From Gimesia alba (GTDB lineage: Bacteria; Planctomycetota; Planctomycetia; Planctomycetales; Planctomycetaceae), in assembly GCF_007744675.1 (NCBI RefSeq), contig NZ_CP036269.1, forward strand, positions 4,443,546 to 4,507,545: DNA of 64,000 bases. Reading direction: 5' to 3'. Numbering within the stretch: position 1 is the first letter of the stretch; each line of letters begins with the position of its first letter. A program made the position numbers and the translations under genes. Below, piece after piece: positions 18,320-27,845 of the stretch. The notes beneath the pieces are model-generated. The model saw only the letters and a program-made list of their open reading frames with translations. It did no database searches and was not told where the DNA came from.

Positions 18320-19912
18320 GTGAATCCTGAATCCACAGCTTCCAGATTGACGCCGCAAGCCATTCTTATCATTGCATTGATCGGCGGCTCTTTTGCCGCC
18401 GATTCGTTCTTGCGGTTCCCGATTCCCGGAACAAATGAACCACACTATCTCTGCAAAGCCAAACACTATTGGAATCCCCAGTGGTGCGCCGGAGATTTTT
18501 TTCTCGAATCGTCTAACGCACATTCCGTCTTTTATCAGGTCGTCGGCCTGCTTCCCCAACGGCTGTCACTGCACGACACAGCACTGCTCGGCAGACTGGC
18601 AGGCTTTTTGCTATTGGCGATTGGCTGGTTTCGACTCTTCCGGGTATTAACGCCTGGCCTCTGGTCCCCGTTAATCTCTGCCTGGATCTATCTGGGCATC
18701 GCCGCGATCGGCAATTTCTCGGGCGAATGGATCATCGGCGGCATCGAGTCCAAAGTGTTTGCTTATGGGTTTCTGTTTTTATCTCTCGCCAACGCCAGCG
18801 AACAGCGCTGGAACCGCGCCGCCATCTATGGCGGACTCACCATCAGCTGGCATCCCGTTGTCGGAGTCTGGGCGCTGTTATGCAGTGCGTTTTCACTTCT
18901 CTGTCTCTGGTTGATGCAAAAGAAATCACCAACTCGAATCACACTCCGGGAAGCAGTCTCAAAAGGCATTCCCGCATTGGGATTACTCATTCTCTGCGCA
19001 CTCCCCGGCCTGATTCCTGCCGTCAATCTTCTGCTGCACAGCGATTCCCGTGACAATTTTGCAGCCAACTATATTCAGGTCTTCTACCGCATTAAGCATC
19101 ACCTCGACCCGATGGATTTTCACACCTTCGGCTACCTGATGTATGCAGGACTGCTGGGGCTCTGGTTCTTCCTGAGACGAAAACAAAAGACCACGTTTGC
19201 CAATCGCTTCTTTCAATGGTTTATCCTGGGCACGATCGGATTAGCGTGCATTGGTTTTTTACTCGGAGCCGGGCCACGGCCCGCTTCAGAAATGCCCTAT
19301 TATACATTTCGCATGTCACTCTTAAAATTCTATCCGTTTCGTCTGTTCGACGCGTTGCTCCCACTGGCAGTCACGATGGCGCTGGTCAATTCGATTTCTC
19401 TACGATTCTTTGAAACCAAAAAAACAGGCGGAGAATCGCCACCCACTTCGCCATCCTCGCGCAAAACCGTGATCGCAGTCTTGAGTCTGAGCATATTTAC
19501 AGCCGTGCTCTACTCGGCCTGGATTTTTCCCCCCATCCACAAAATGTCTCCCGCACAGCGTAAGGACTGGATCGACGCCTGCCAGTGGATCCAACAAAAT
19601 ACACCTGAAACGACGCTATTTCTGACACCATCCGGTGAATCCGACTTCAAATGGTTCGCCCAGCGGCCCGAATATGTGACCGTGAAAGACTGTCCCCAGG
19701 ACGCCCCCGGCGTGGTAGAATGGAATCGACGCCTGAAATACCTTCGAAAATGGGGCCAGGAGTATTATAATGAAGGCTTTGATGACCGCGCACTACAGGC
19801 CCTCAAAGAAAACACCAATATTACACACCTGATCGTCAAACGACTCGGCCCCTTTAAAACACTCAAACCCATTTATCAAAATCAAACCTATAAAATCTAC
19901 GAGCTTCCCTGA
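18320..19912 (+). CDS. Multi-pass membrane protein of unknown function (DUF6798-like)
   Basis: About 530 residues with roughly ten hydrophobic helices and a soluble C-terminal part. Early loop text GTNEPHYLCKAKHYWNPQWC and FFLESSNAHSVFYQVVG, and later CQWIQQNTPETTLFLTP, match the style of planctomycete and cyanobacterial GT-C-like proteins grouped as DUF6798 (recalled, not searched). The frame is open from a TTG at 18254, but that N-terminus is polar and atypical. I prefer GTG at 18320, just before the first helix, although its ribosome binding site is weak. It follows the H1-like gene by about 80 bases and precedes the beta-propeller gene by 14. It may take part in export or transfer of envelope sugars; this is not supported directly. 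Confidence 0.68.
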   Translation: MNPESTASRLTPQAILIIALIGGSFAADSFLRFPIPGTNEPHYLCKAKHYWNPQWCAGDFFLESSNAHSVFYQVVGLLPQRLSLHDTALLGRLAGFLLLAIGWFRLFRVLTPGLWSPLISAWIYLGIAAIGNFSGEWIIGGIESKVFAYGFLFLSLANASEQRWNRAAIYGGLTISWHPVVGVWALLCSAFSLLCLWLMQKKSPTRITLREAVSKGIPALGLLILCALPGLIPAVNLLLHSDSRDNFAANYIQVFYRIKHHLDPMDFHTFGYLMYAGLLGLWFFLRRKQKTTFANRFFQWFILGTIGLACIGFLLGAGPRPASEMPYYTFRMSLLKFYPFRLFDALLPLAVTMALVNSISLRFFETKKTGGESPPTSPSSRKTVIAVLSLSIFTAVLYSAWIFPPIHKMSPAQRKDWIDACQWIQQNTPETTLFLTPSGESDFKWFAQRPEYVTVKDCPQDAPGVVEWNRRLKYLRKWGQEYYNEGFDDRALQALKENTNITHLIVKRLGPFKTLKPIYQNQTYKIYELP

Positions 19913-19926
19913 TCACCCACCGAGGA

Positions 19927-21456
19927 ATGGTTCTTCTCATGCATAATTTCGACAAGTTCATTGGTTGCCGCTTTCAAAAATGGTCCCTGTCTCTGTTCCT
20001 GGGAATGACGCTGCTTCTGACGCCGTCACTACCGGTCCCACAGACAGGACAGAGCGATTCACAGCTCAGGGCACAATCGCCGTCTGTCAAGCAGGGTGAC
20101 TGGCCTTACTTTCTTGGCCCCCTCCAGACAGGAATTTCTCCCGAAACCAATCTGCTCGACCAGTTTCCCGAGCAGGGACCTCCCTTGCTCTGGGAGAAAA
20201 AAATCGGAACCGGCTACAGTGCGCCTTCCGTCCTGGGCGACAAACTGGTGATTCATCACCGCCCTGATGGCGAACGCGAAGGGAAAGAAGTCATCGAATG
20301 CGTGGACGCCAGCACGGGCAAGGAAATCTGGAAGTACGAATACGCGTCCGATTTCCGTGATCCCTATGGATACAATAACGGCCCGCGGTGCTCCCCTCTA
20401 TTGACTGACAAGCACTGCTACACATTCGGCGCACAAGGCAAACTGTATTGCCTGAATCTGAAAGATGGTTCACTCGTCTGGCATATTGACTGCCTGAAAG
20501 AGTTCGACGTTCCCCCCGGATTTTTCGGCGTGGGCTCGACTCCGATCCTCGAAGGCAACAAACTGATCGTGATGGTCGGCGGCAAACCCAATTCCGGTAT
20601 GGTTGCCTTCGATGCCCTCACCGGGAAAAAACTCTGGGAAAATGTGGGCAAGGATGTCTGGGACGGAGCTGCCACCGGCTGGGAACGACTTCCCAAGTAT
20701 AAATGGCGCAGCAATAATAAAATTTCCAGCTATTCATCTCCCTTCGCCGTCAACATTCATGGCAAACGCCACCTGCTCTGCCTGATGCGCCAGGGACTGG
20801 TTTCCCTTGATCCCCAGGACGGCTCGGTCAATTTCAAATACTGGTTCCGTTCAATGATCAATGACTCCGTCAACGCGGCTCGCCCGGTTGTGGTCGACGA
20901 TAAAATTTTCCTCTCCGCCGCCTATCAGGTGGGCTCAGCTTTGCTACAGGTCAATCCGGACGGCAAAAGCTATCAAGAAGTCTGGCGTAACCCCACCAAT
21001 ATGATGACGCACTGGTCAACCACCATTCATCACGACGGATACCTTTACGGATTCAGCGGTCGTCATGAACGCGGTGCGACGATGCGCAGTGTCCGTCTGT
21101 CTGATGGCAAAGTCATGTGGGAAACAGACGGCACCGAACCCGTCATTGGAAAAGTCAAACGCAATGCCTTAACAGGACAGTTCCAGTGGATCGATTCCGG
21201 TAAGACAGCCCCCTGGCCTTTCTATGGACGCGGCTCTGCGATATTGGCGGACAACAAGTTCATAGTGCTCGGCGAGCGCGGCACACTGGCAATAGTAAAA
21301 GTCGATCCGGAAAAATTCAGCGAAGTCTGTCGGACGTCGTTTCCGCAAATCAAATACCCATCCTGGGCCGCGCCGGTTCTCGCCCACAAAAAACTGTATC
21401 TGCGTAGCGAAACGCATTTACTCTGTCTGGATTTCGAGAAGAAACCGACGAAATAA
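19927..21456 (+). CDS. Secreted PQQ-like beta-propeller protein
   Basis: The 509-residue protein has an N-terminal signal peptide (hydrophobic WSLSLFLGMTLLLTPSLP). It then carries repeated PQQ-type blades: IECVDASTGKEIWKYEY, LYCLNLKDGSLVWHI, MVAFDALTGKKLWENV and VSLDPQDGSVNFKYWF. Each has the D-x-x-T/D-G-x-x-x-W pattern of tryptophan-docking propellers. The opening WPYFLGPLQTGISPETNLLD is typical of planctomycete outer-wall PQQ-repeat proteins, which often lack PQQ and enzyme residues. Start is ATG 19927 or ATG 19939; GAGGA lies too close to the first and rather far from the second. The likely role is extracytoplasmic scaffold or binding protein. Enzyme activity cannot be claimed. Confidence 0.85.
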   Translation: MVLLMHNFDKFIGCRFQKWSLSLFLGMTLLLTPSLPVPQTGQSDSQLRAQSPSVKQGDWPYFLGPLQTGISPETNLLDQFPEQGPPLLWEKKIGTGYSAPSVLGDKLVIHHRPDGEREGKEVIECVDASTGKEIWKYEYASDFRDPYGYNNGPRCSPLLTDKHCYTFGAQGKLYCLNLKDGSLVWHIDCLKEFDVPPGFFGVGSTPILEGNKLIVMVGGKPNSGMVAFDALTGKKLWENVGKDVWDGAATGWERLPKYKWRSNNKISSYSSPFAVNIHGKRHLLCLMRQGLVSLDPQDGSVNFKYWFRSMINDSVNAARPVVVDDKIFLSAAYQVGSALLQVNPDGKSYQEVWRNPTNMMTHWSTTIHHDGYLYGFSGRHERGATMRSVRLSDGKVMWETDGTEPVIGKVKRNALTGQFQWIDSGKTAPWPFYGRGSAILADNKFIVLGERGTLAIVKVDPEKFSEVCRTSFPQIKYPSWAAPVLAHKKLYLRSETHLLCLDFEKKPTK

Positions 21457-21478
21457 TAATCGAAAGCTTGAGAATCTC

Positions 21479-22912
21479 TTAAGAGTCGGCCCCTTGAGGC
21501 GGCTGCGCGAGTTTGTCACTCGGTGTCTGATTCCAGTGCGGCCCGGTTAACGCATCCAGCAGTTCTGAATAGCTGGGGCGGCTTTCGCCATCGGTCAGTT
21601 TCAGACTGTCCGGCATATTCTTCGGCTCGTCTTTGACGCGCTGGACATTCGCGCCGAGAGTGATCAGTTTTTCTTCCAACTTCTCATACCCGCGATCCAG
21701 ATGATAAATCCGTCGGATCACGGTTTCTCCTTCCGCCGCCAGTCCAGCCAAAACTAAAGCGGCACTCGCTCTTAAATCGGACGCCATCACACAGGCGCCA
21801 CTCAAGCGGGAGTCGCCATTCAGAATCGCGCTGGCCGATTCACGGCGGATGTTGGCTCCCATTCGCGCTAATTCCGACGCATGCATAAATCGATCCGGAA
21901 AGACTTTGTCTGTCACAATGCTGATTCCGGGAACGCACGCCAACAGCGACATCAACTGTGCCTGCACATCAGTGGGAATGCCGGGATACGGTAGCGCGAT
22001 GCAGTCGACCGACTTGAGAGGCTGCGTGACACGAATAAAAACCGATTGTTTTTTCGCCGGCTGATCGGGAAACTCCAGCTGAATCGTCACACCAATTTCC
22101 CGCAGTTTCTCAATCACCGCGGTAATGTGATCGGGACGTACCCGGTTTAATCGTACATCACCGCCCGTAATCGCAGCAGCAATCATCAACGTCGCCGCCT
22201 CGATCCGATCGGGAATCACTTCATGCTCAATGCCGTTGAGTTGCTCCACGCCTTCGATCGTCAGGAACGGAGTTCCCAGTCCCTCAATCTGCGCTCCGGC
22301 GGCGTTCAGGAAATTACCAACGTCTACGACTTCCGGTTCACAGGCGGCTGACTCGATCGTGGTTGTTCCTTTTGCCAGCGCCGCCGCAATCATTACATTG
22401 CACGTCCCGGTCACGGTACTTCCGAAGGCACCGCCCAGAAAGATATTCGCACCACGCAAGCGATCGGCCCGCGCGATGACATAACCGCGGTCCACACGAA
22501 TTTGTGCACCTAACGCAGACAAACCTTTCAGGTGCAGGTCAATCGGGCGATCACCAATATTACAACCGCCGGGTAACGAAACGCAGGCCATCCGGCGTTT
22601 CGCCAATAAGGGACCCAACACGCACACACTGGCCCGCATCCGCCGCACCAGATCATAGTCGGCAATGCAGGAGGTCTCATCAACGGTCTTCAAGCGCAGC
22701 GCGCCCGATTCATCTCGGTCCACCTGCATACCCAGCGAGCCGAGGACTTGAGACTGGGTGGTCACATCCACCAGATTGGGAATGGAATGCAGAACGGTCT
22801 CCCCTTCACAGGCCAATGCAGCCGCCATCAGTGGCAATGCCGAGTTCTTGGCACCACTGACTGAAACGCAACCTGAAAGCCGCTCGCCTCCGCGAACGAG
22901 AAACATATCCAT
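21479..22912 (-). CDS. murA: UDP-N-acetylglucosamine 1-carboxyvinyltransferase
   Basis: First committed enzyme of peptidoglycan synthesis: transfers enolpyruvate from PEP to UDP-GlcNAc. [20 protein letters not shown] at the N-terminus and [19 protein letters not shown] carry the substrate loop with the catalytic cysteine, so fosfomycin sensitivity at this residue is expected. The [29 protein letters not shown] and [15 protein letters not shown] motifs complete the two inverse alpha/beta domains. At 477 residues it is about 50 longer than usual, due to a polar C-terminal extension ending in [14 protein letters not shown] lies eight bases before the ATG. It is the last gene of the rpmE-prfA-prmC-murA run. 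Confidence 0.96.
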   Translation of the reverse strand: MDMFLVRGGERLSGCVSVSGAKNSALPLMAAALACEGETVLHSIPNLVDVTTQSQVLGSLGMQVDRDESGALRLKTVDETSCIADYDLVRRMRASVCVLGPLLAKRRMACVSLPGGCNIGDRPIDLHLKGLSALGAQIRVDRGYVIARADRLRGANIFLGGAFGSTVTGTCNVMIAAALAKGTTTIESAACEPEVVDVGNFLNAAGAQIEGLGTPFLTIEGVEQLNGIEHEVIPDRIEAATLMIAAAITGGDVRLNRVRPDHITAVIEKLREIGVTIQLEFPDQPAKKQSVFIRVTQPLKSVDCIALPYPGIPTDVQAQLMSLLACVPGISIVTDKVFPDRFMHASELARMGANIRRESASAILNGDSRLSGACVMASDLRASAALVLAGLAAEGETVIRRIYHLDRGYEKLEEKLITLGANVQRVKDEPKNMPDSLKLTDGESRPSYSELLDALTGPHWNQTPSDKLAQPPQGADS

Positions 22913-22971
22913 CCCTGGATCTCCTGAAGTTTTTAACCAGAACTGCTAAGCGAGAAGTATAGGAAATTCAT

Positions 22972-23901
22972 TTATTTTAAGATAGGCAATTTTTCGCTGA
23001 TGATCACCCGGGCTCGGCCTGCCAGATCTGCTTTGACACGCACATTCTCGTATTTCCCTGAAGCTTCGAACAGTGCTTTTAATGACGTTTCCTGCTCCGG
23101 AGAGAATTCCAGCATTAAAAACCCGCCGTCTTTTAAATATTGTGGGGCTTCATCAATAATTTTACGGTAAAAGTCCAATCCATCCACCCCACCCGCCAAT
23201 GCCAGCCGTGGTTCGTGCTGTTTGACATCCGCGTCTAAAGTTTCGATTTCGGCGTCGGGAATATAAGGCGGATTGCTGACGATAATATCAAACACCGTTC
23301 CTTGCGCGATGTTGGCAAAACAGTCACTCAACAGGAACTGAATCCTGTCCGATAGAGCATTGCTTTCGGCATTTTTCTGTGCGATCTCCAAAGCACGTTC
23401 GCTGATATCAGTCGCCAGAAAGGAAGCTTTCGCACAATTGGCAGCCGCCGCGATGGCAATGCAACCGCTGCCCGTACAGAGATCGAGAATCGAAGGTGCC
23501 GGAAGCTGTTGCGCTGCATCCACCAGTTCCATCACCAGCGTTTCCGTATCCGGACGTGGAACCAGGACATGGGAATCGACATAAAAGTCCAGCCCGAAGA
23601 ACTCACGATTCCCCACGAGATACGCCACCGGTTCCGATTTGGCACGTCGTTGAACCAGCTCCCGCATCAAGCCGCGTTCCTGCTCAGAAACTTCATCTTC
23701 GTAGTTGGTATAAAGACGAATCCGCTCACATTTCCGCGCGAACGCCAACAACACTTCGGCATCCAGGCGAGGAGAATCACTTCCATGTTTTGTCAGATGT
23801 GCCGTCGTCCAGTCCAGGATACGACGCACGGTCCACGGCTCTGCTGCAGTATTTGAAGTGTGCTCCGATGAGGGTGGATTATCTTTCACAACGCGATCCA
23901 T
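22972..23901 (-). CDS. prmC: Peptide chain release factor N5-glutamine methyltransferase
   Basis: The 309-residue protein methylates the glutamine of the GGQ motif in release factors using SAM. It has a helical N-terminal recognition domain (WTVRRILDWTTAHLTKHG and the following 70 residues). The methyltransferase domain carries SILDLCTGSGCIAIAAA (SAM loop) and the diagnostic NPPY in DIIVSNPPYIPDAEIETL. It lies 38 bases downstream of prfA, encoding its substrate, on the same strand. No ribosome binding site is evident before ATG 23901, so translation may rely on coupling within the transcript. Confidence 0.95.
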   Translation of the reverse strand: MDRVVKDNPPSSEHTSNTAAEPWTVRRILDWTTAHLTKHGSDSPRLDAEVLLAFARKCERIRLYTNYEDEVSEQERGLMRELVQRRAKSEPVAYLVGNREFFGLDFYVDSHVLVPRPDTETLVMELVDAAQQLPAPSILDLCTGSGCIAIAAAANCAKASFLATDISERALEIAQKNAESNALSDRIQFLLSDCFANIAQGTVFDIIVSNPPYIPDAEIETLDADVKQHEPRLALAGGVDGLDFYRKIIDEAPQYLKDGGFLMLEFSPEQETSLKALFEASGKYENVRVKADLAGRARVIISEKLPILK

Positions 23902-23939
23902 CGAAATAACAGTTGACTGTGATACGGCAAACGTCGCGT

Positions 23940-25022
23940 TTAATTTTTAGCGCCATCGCCGAGCAGTCGTTCTTCACGATCAAACTGTAACAAGGCTTCA
24001 ACCAGTTCATCCAGGCCTCCCTGCATAATCTGATCAATTTTATAAAGTGAAAGGTTAATGCGGTGGTCAGTCACACGACCTTGTGGAAAGTTATAGGTTC
24101 GAATTCGCTGGCTGCGGTCTCCAGAACCAATCAGAGTCCGGCGCTGATCGGCCCGCTCGTCTGCTGCCTGCTGCTGCATTTGTTCCAAGACACGACTACG
24201 CAGCACGCGCATCGCTTTGGCTTTATTCTTGTGCTGACTTTTTTCATCCTGACATTGCACCACCGTCCCCGTCGGTAAGTGAGTGATTCGCACGGCGCTT
24301 TCCGTCTTATTCACTTTCTGCCCGCCGGGACCACTGGCATGAAATGTATCGAGGCGAATGTCGTCCGGTTTGATATCAACTTCAATTTCGCTCGCTTCGG
24401 GCAGCACGGCGACGGTTGCGGCACTGGTATGCACGCGGCCCTGTGTTTCAGTTTCGGGAACACGTTGCACGCGATGCCCGCCACTTTCAAACTGCAAACG
24501 GTGGAATGCCCCTTCACCGGAGATGGAAAACGTGACTTCTTTGATGCCCCCCAGCTCTGTCGCGCTCAAGTTCAACACTTCGGTTTTCCAGCCTTTTTGC
24601 GCTTCAACGTAATGCTGATACATATCGAACAATTCACGGGCGAACAAGGCGGCTTCATCCCCACCCGCTCCCGCGCGAATTTCCATGATCAGGCCACCCC
24701 GCGTGATCGAATCGCCTGCAACGACCAGATCTTCAAGCTCTTTCGTGTGTTTCTCGTGCTCTTCACACAGCTCATCGAGTTCCTTCTGCGCGTAAGCCTT
24801 GGCATCAGAATCGGTCTCTTCTTCCAGCATCTCACGCGCGACTTCAATATCTTCGGCACGCGTATTGAATAAGCGAACTTCCTGAGCCACTTTGGAAAGA
24901 CCGCCATACTCCCGCTGCACTTCAACGAGCTTGGCATTGTTTGTCAGAACTTCTGGATCCTGAAGCTGTTTTTCCAACTCTTCAAATCGTTCCAGTTTTG
25001 CCTGCAGGGTGGGAAACTTCAT
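23940..25022 (-). CDS. prfA: Peptide chain release factor 1
   Basis: The 360-residue protein recognises UAA and UAG and triggers peptide release. The GGQ loop is in [20 protein letters not shown]. The codon-recognition domain carries [20 protein letters not shown]. The C-terminal [23 protein letters not shown] is typical of RF1/RF2, and full RF1 length without a frameshift site excludes RF2. The N-terminal coiled domain begins [20 protein letters not shown]. The gene follows the L31 gene and precedes prmC, a conserved order in many bacteria. Confidence 0.96.
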   Translation of the reverse strand: MKFPTLQAKLERFEELEKQLQDPEVLTNNAKLVEVQREYGGLSKVAQEVRLFNTRAEDIEVAREMLEEETDSDAKAYAQKELDELCEEHEKHTKELEDLVVAGDSITRGGLIMEIRAGAGGDEAALFARELFDMYQHYVEAQKGWKTEVLNLSATELGGIKEVTFSISGEGAFHRLQFESGGHRVQRVPETETQGRVHTSAATVAVLPEASEIEVDIKPDDIRLDTFHASGPGGQKVNKTESAVRITHLPTGTVVQCQDEKSQHKNKAKAMRVLRSRVLEQMQQQAADERADQRRTLIGSGDRSQRIRTYNFPQGRVTDHRINLSLYKIDQIMQGGLDELVEALLQFDREERLLGDGAKN

Positions 25023-25143
25023 TTACCCGAATCCACGAAGAAGCCTGTCTGATCACCTGCGTATTTCCTCGAGAACTGAACTCGACCCGAAAAACCAAAG
25101 GAACCAGACGTAAAAAAGTAAAACACACGACCATGCACTAAAC

Positions 25144-25177
25144 GAGGCTCATACGGAACCAACTTCCGTAGAGCCTC
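25144..25177. terminator. Hairpin between rpmE and prfA
   Basis: GAGGCTCATACGGAA pairs with TTCCGTAGAGCCTC, one base short of a perfect 15-bp stem, around a five-base loop. It sits 25 bases past the rpmE stop. On the minus strand it is followed by GTTTA and not by a T-run, so termination may be partial and prfA may receive read-through. Confidence 0.5.
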
Positions 25178-25201
25178 ATTAATAGACCATTCGTAAATTC
25201 G

Positions 25202-25489
25202 CTAAGCGTCTTCTTTCTTGGCATCCTCTGCTTCGGCATTGCGCTTGTCCCAGTTGTATTTTTTCTGGAACTTTTCAACCCGACCGGCACTGTCAACAAA
25301 CTTCATCTTACCGGTGTAGTAAGGATGCGACTTGGAACTGATTTCCACAGAAACCAGCGGGTAGGTGTTGCCATCTTCCCACTCGATTGTTGCTTTGGAA
25401 GTCGCCGTTGACTGGATGAGAAACGAATCACCTGTCGAAGTATCCTTAAATACGACAGGATGATAATCTGGATGAATGTCTTTTTTCAT
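25202..25489 (-). CDS. rpmE2: 50S ribosomal protein L31 type B
   Basis: The 95-residue L31 starts [20 protein letters not shown] and contains the family segment [14 protein letters not shown], with VEKFQKKYN following. The cysteines that bind zinc in type A L31 are missing, so this is the zinc-independent type B form. The C-terminal [11 protein letters not shown] tail is acidic and probably disordered. Type B paralogs are often Zur-regulated duplicates, but here it occupies the housekeeping position next to prfA, suggesting it is the main L31. No Zur-box is obvious upstream. Confidence 0.93.
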   Translation of the reverse strand: MKKDIHPDYHPVVFKDTSTGDSFLIQSTATSKATIEWEDGNTYPLVSVEISSKSHPYYTGKMKFVDSAGRVEKFQKKYNWDKRNAEAEDAKKEDA

Positions 25490-26113
25490 TTTACTCAGCT
25501 TCTTTGTTACCTAATAACCTTGTCGATCTTACGGACTGCCTGCTGCCAATCCTCTATGGTGGGGGATTCTGAAAGTCCATCTTAACAGATGAAACCCCGT
25601 TTCGTTTTATCGCTACTCTCAGTAGCATGGCGTCGTTTTGCTCATGAGTCCGCTCAGACAAGTTAAACCGTCTGGGGAATCAGTTCCTAAAATCAGGAGG
25701 CAAAACAGCTTATCGTCATCTCTGTTTTATGAAACTTCACAGTTTACGTTCCGATGCACCAATGAGCAAGCGCAAAGGGCCTCCCCACTAAATTAGCGTA
25801 AACTATTTAACTATAGAGACATACAGCCATTCCCCATAACGGAATCCGGAACAAATCGAGCAATTTTTCATTTTTTCTCTGTCAGTACCTGATTTTGCGC
25901 AAGCCAATCTCGAAAATAAGCAGGAGGTACACGGTCGTTTGAGGAAGCCAGGGAAAAAGAGAGGTGCAGCGATTCCAATTTCCTGAAGACTCTGTATCTG
26001 TTTTAAAAATCAAATGTTAAGTAACTTGGACTCCTGCTGTCGACCGTTTAGAGTGAATGCGAAACAGAGTCAGCAAATCAAATCTTATTTTTTACATACC
26101 AGGAATCCCATTG
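25490..26113. other. Divergent intergenic region, rpmE / dehydratase
   Basis: About 620 bases with no convincing gene. Two purine-rich stretches resembling ribosome binding sites (around 25695 and 25920) are not followed by usable start codons with an open frame. Promoters for both flanking genes should lie here, but I could not assign a clear pair. Confidence 0.55.
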
Positions 26114-27805
26114 ATGGCACAGGCACTGAATTGGAACAGTCAAAACTTGACCCACGGTTGGCAGCGGGGAGTGACCGCCTTTTATTACGGTCTCGGCTTC
26201 TCTGACGAGGATTTTAACAAAGCCCAGATCGGGATCGGCGTCCCTTTGCTCGACGGCAACCTGTGTAATGTCCATGCTTATGAACTGGCAAAAGAAATCG
26301 CCGAGGGATGTAAATCGACCGAGATGATCGGGCTCCCCTTTGGTGTTCCCGCAGTCAGCGATAATATCACGCAGGGTCAGGAAGGGGGAAATGCCAGCCT
26401 CCCCTCACGAAATATGATCGCCAATGCAGCAGAATGTGTCGTCAGTGCACACTCCTACGATGCCCTGATTGGGCTACACAATTGTGACAAAAACGGTCCC
26501 GGCTTTGCGATGGCGCTGGCCCGGTTGAATTATCCCGGTTTAGTCGTCAGTGGCGGAAGCATCATGCCCGGTTGTCACAAAGGTCAGTCCATCTCCATTC
26601 TGGACGTCTACGATTCGCAAGCCGCCGCCGCCGTCGGTGCCATGGAAGAAACAGAAGCCGAAGAGATTCTCAAGACCGCTTGCCCCGGCCCCGGTGGATG
26701 TGGTATCGCCGCATCCTTCAATACCTGGGGCATCGCACTCGAAGCGATCGGCCTGATGCTCCCTTACAGCAGTTCCACCCCCGCCATCGACAGCGCCAAA
26801 AAAACAGAGTGTCTGAATGTCGCTTCCGCTGTGAAAAATCTGCTCGAACAGAATATTCGCCCGCGCGATATTCTCACCAGAAAAGCATTTGAAAACGCCG
26901 CCGCCACCATTGCCGCCGCCGGCGGTTCCACGAACGGCGTTCTGCACCTGCTCGCACTCGCCAGAGAAGCCGGAGTCGATTTCCAGTTGCAGGACATCCA
27001 GGAAATCCTCAGAAAAACCCCCGTCCTCTGCAGTTTTGCCCCACGCGGTAAAAAAACAATGGTCGACCTGCATCATCTGGGGGGAACTCCGATGCTGCTC
27101 AAGTATCTGCTCAAAGCAGGCATCATTGACGGAAGTTGCTTAACCGTGACCGGAAAAACAATGGCGGAAAATCTGGCAGAAGCGAAAGACGTCCCCGCCG
27201 ATCAGGATCTGATCGCGCCGCTGGACCAGCCTTATAAAGAGTACGCTGATATGCAGATCTGCTTTGGAAACCTCGCCCCCGGCGGAATCGTCTTCAAAGT
27301 CTCCAGCATGCAGGAATCACATTTTACCGGCACCGCCTGCTGTTTTGATGATGCCAAAGCAGTCGCCGATGCGGTCGAAGCCGGAAAGATCAAAGCAGGC
27401 AATATCATTGTATTACGAAATCTGGGTCCGGTCGCTTCAGGCATGCCGGAAGTCCTCGTGGCAACGGCCGCACTCGCCGTCCCCGAACTGGACGGAAAAG
27501 TCGCCTTCATTTCTGACACACGTGTTTCGGGGGTCTCACACGGTGCGATTGGCGTACATTGTTCTCCCGAAGCGGTCGTCGGCGGCCCGATTGGTCTGGT
27601 TCAAGATGGAGATCCGATTTCGTTCGATCTGCTCAAGGGAACCATCCAACTCGATATCAGCGACCAGGAACTGGAACAACGCCGTGCCAACTGGACTCCC
27701 AATCCTGTTCAACATACACGAGGATATCTGGCCGATTTTTCAGCCACAGTATCACAAGCACATCACGGCTGCGTAAGTAAAGCACTGCTCCCTTCATGCG
27801 ACTGA
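26114..27805 (+). CDS. IlvD/Edd-family dehydratase, divergent
   Basis: A 563-residue member of the Fe-S dehydratase family that includes dihydroxy-acid dehydratase, phosphogluconate dehydratase and sugar-acid dehydratases. Recognisable parts are GLPFGVPAVSDNITQGQEGG, the cluster cysteine in GLHNCDKNGPG, ACPGPGGCGIAASFNT carrying another, AAAGGSTNGVLHLLALAREA, and CSPEAVVGGPIGLVQDGD near the end. The usual DGRFSG of IlvD is ISDTRVSGVSHG here and the SYND-like segments differ, so substrate is uncertain and I give no symbol. The frame opens at 26057, but ATG 26114 (MAQALNWNSQ), with AGGA upstream, matches family N-termini. It lies 40 bases before the UDP-sugar pyrophosphorylase gene and is probably cotranscribed. 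Confidence 0.85.
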   Translation: MAQALNWNSQNLTHGWQRGVTAFYYGLGFSDEDFNKAQIGIGVPLLDGNLCNVHAYELAKEIAEGCKSTEMIGLPFGVPAVSDNITQGQEGGNASLPSRNMIANAAECVVSAHSYDALIGLHNCDKNGPGFAMALARLNYPGLVVSGGSIMPGCHKGQSISILDVYDSQAAAAVGAMEETEAEEILKTACPGPGGCGIAASFNTWGIALEAIGLMLPYSSSTPAIDSAKKTECLNVASAVKNLLEQNIRPRDILTRKAFENAAATIAAAGGSTNGVLHLLALAREAGVDFQLQDIQEILRKTPVLCSFAPRGKKTMVDLHHLGGTPMLLKYLLKAGIIDGSCLTVTGKTMAENLAEAKDVPADQDLIAPLDQPYKEYADMQICFGNLAPGGIVFKVSSMQESHFTGTACCFDDAKAVADAVEAGKIKAGNIIVLRNLGPVASGMPEVLVATAALAVPELDGKVAFISDTRVSGVSHGAIGVHCSPEAVVGGPIGLVQDGDPISFDLLKGTIQLDISDQELEQRRANWTPNPVQHTRGYLADFSATVSQAHHGCVSKALLPSCD

Positions 27806-27845
27806 ACGGGAGCGTTCAACTGAACTACCAGGAATACGAATAAGA

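Noticed and set aside
24083..24120. T-loop-like GGTTCGAATTC suggesting a tRNA
   Set aside because: It lies inside prfA codons and no acceptor or anticodon stem can be folded around it.
26540..27076. Glycine-rich minus-strand frame of 178 codons opposite the dehydratase
   Set aside because: Low-complexity translation of an antisense strand; the family motifs are on the plus strand.
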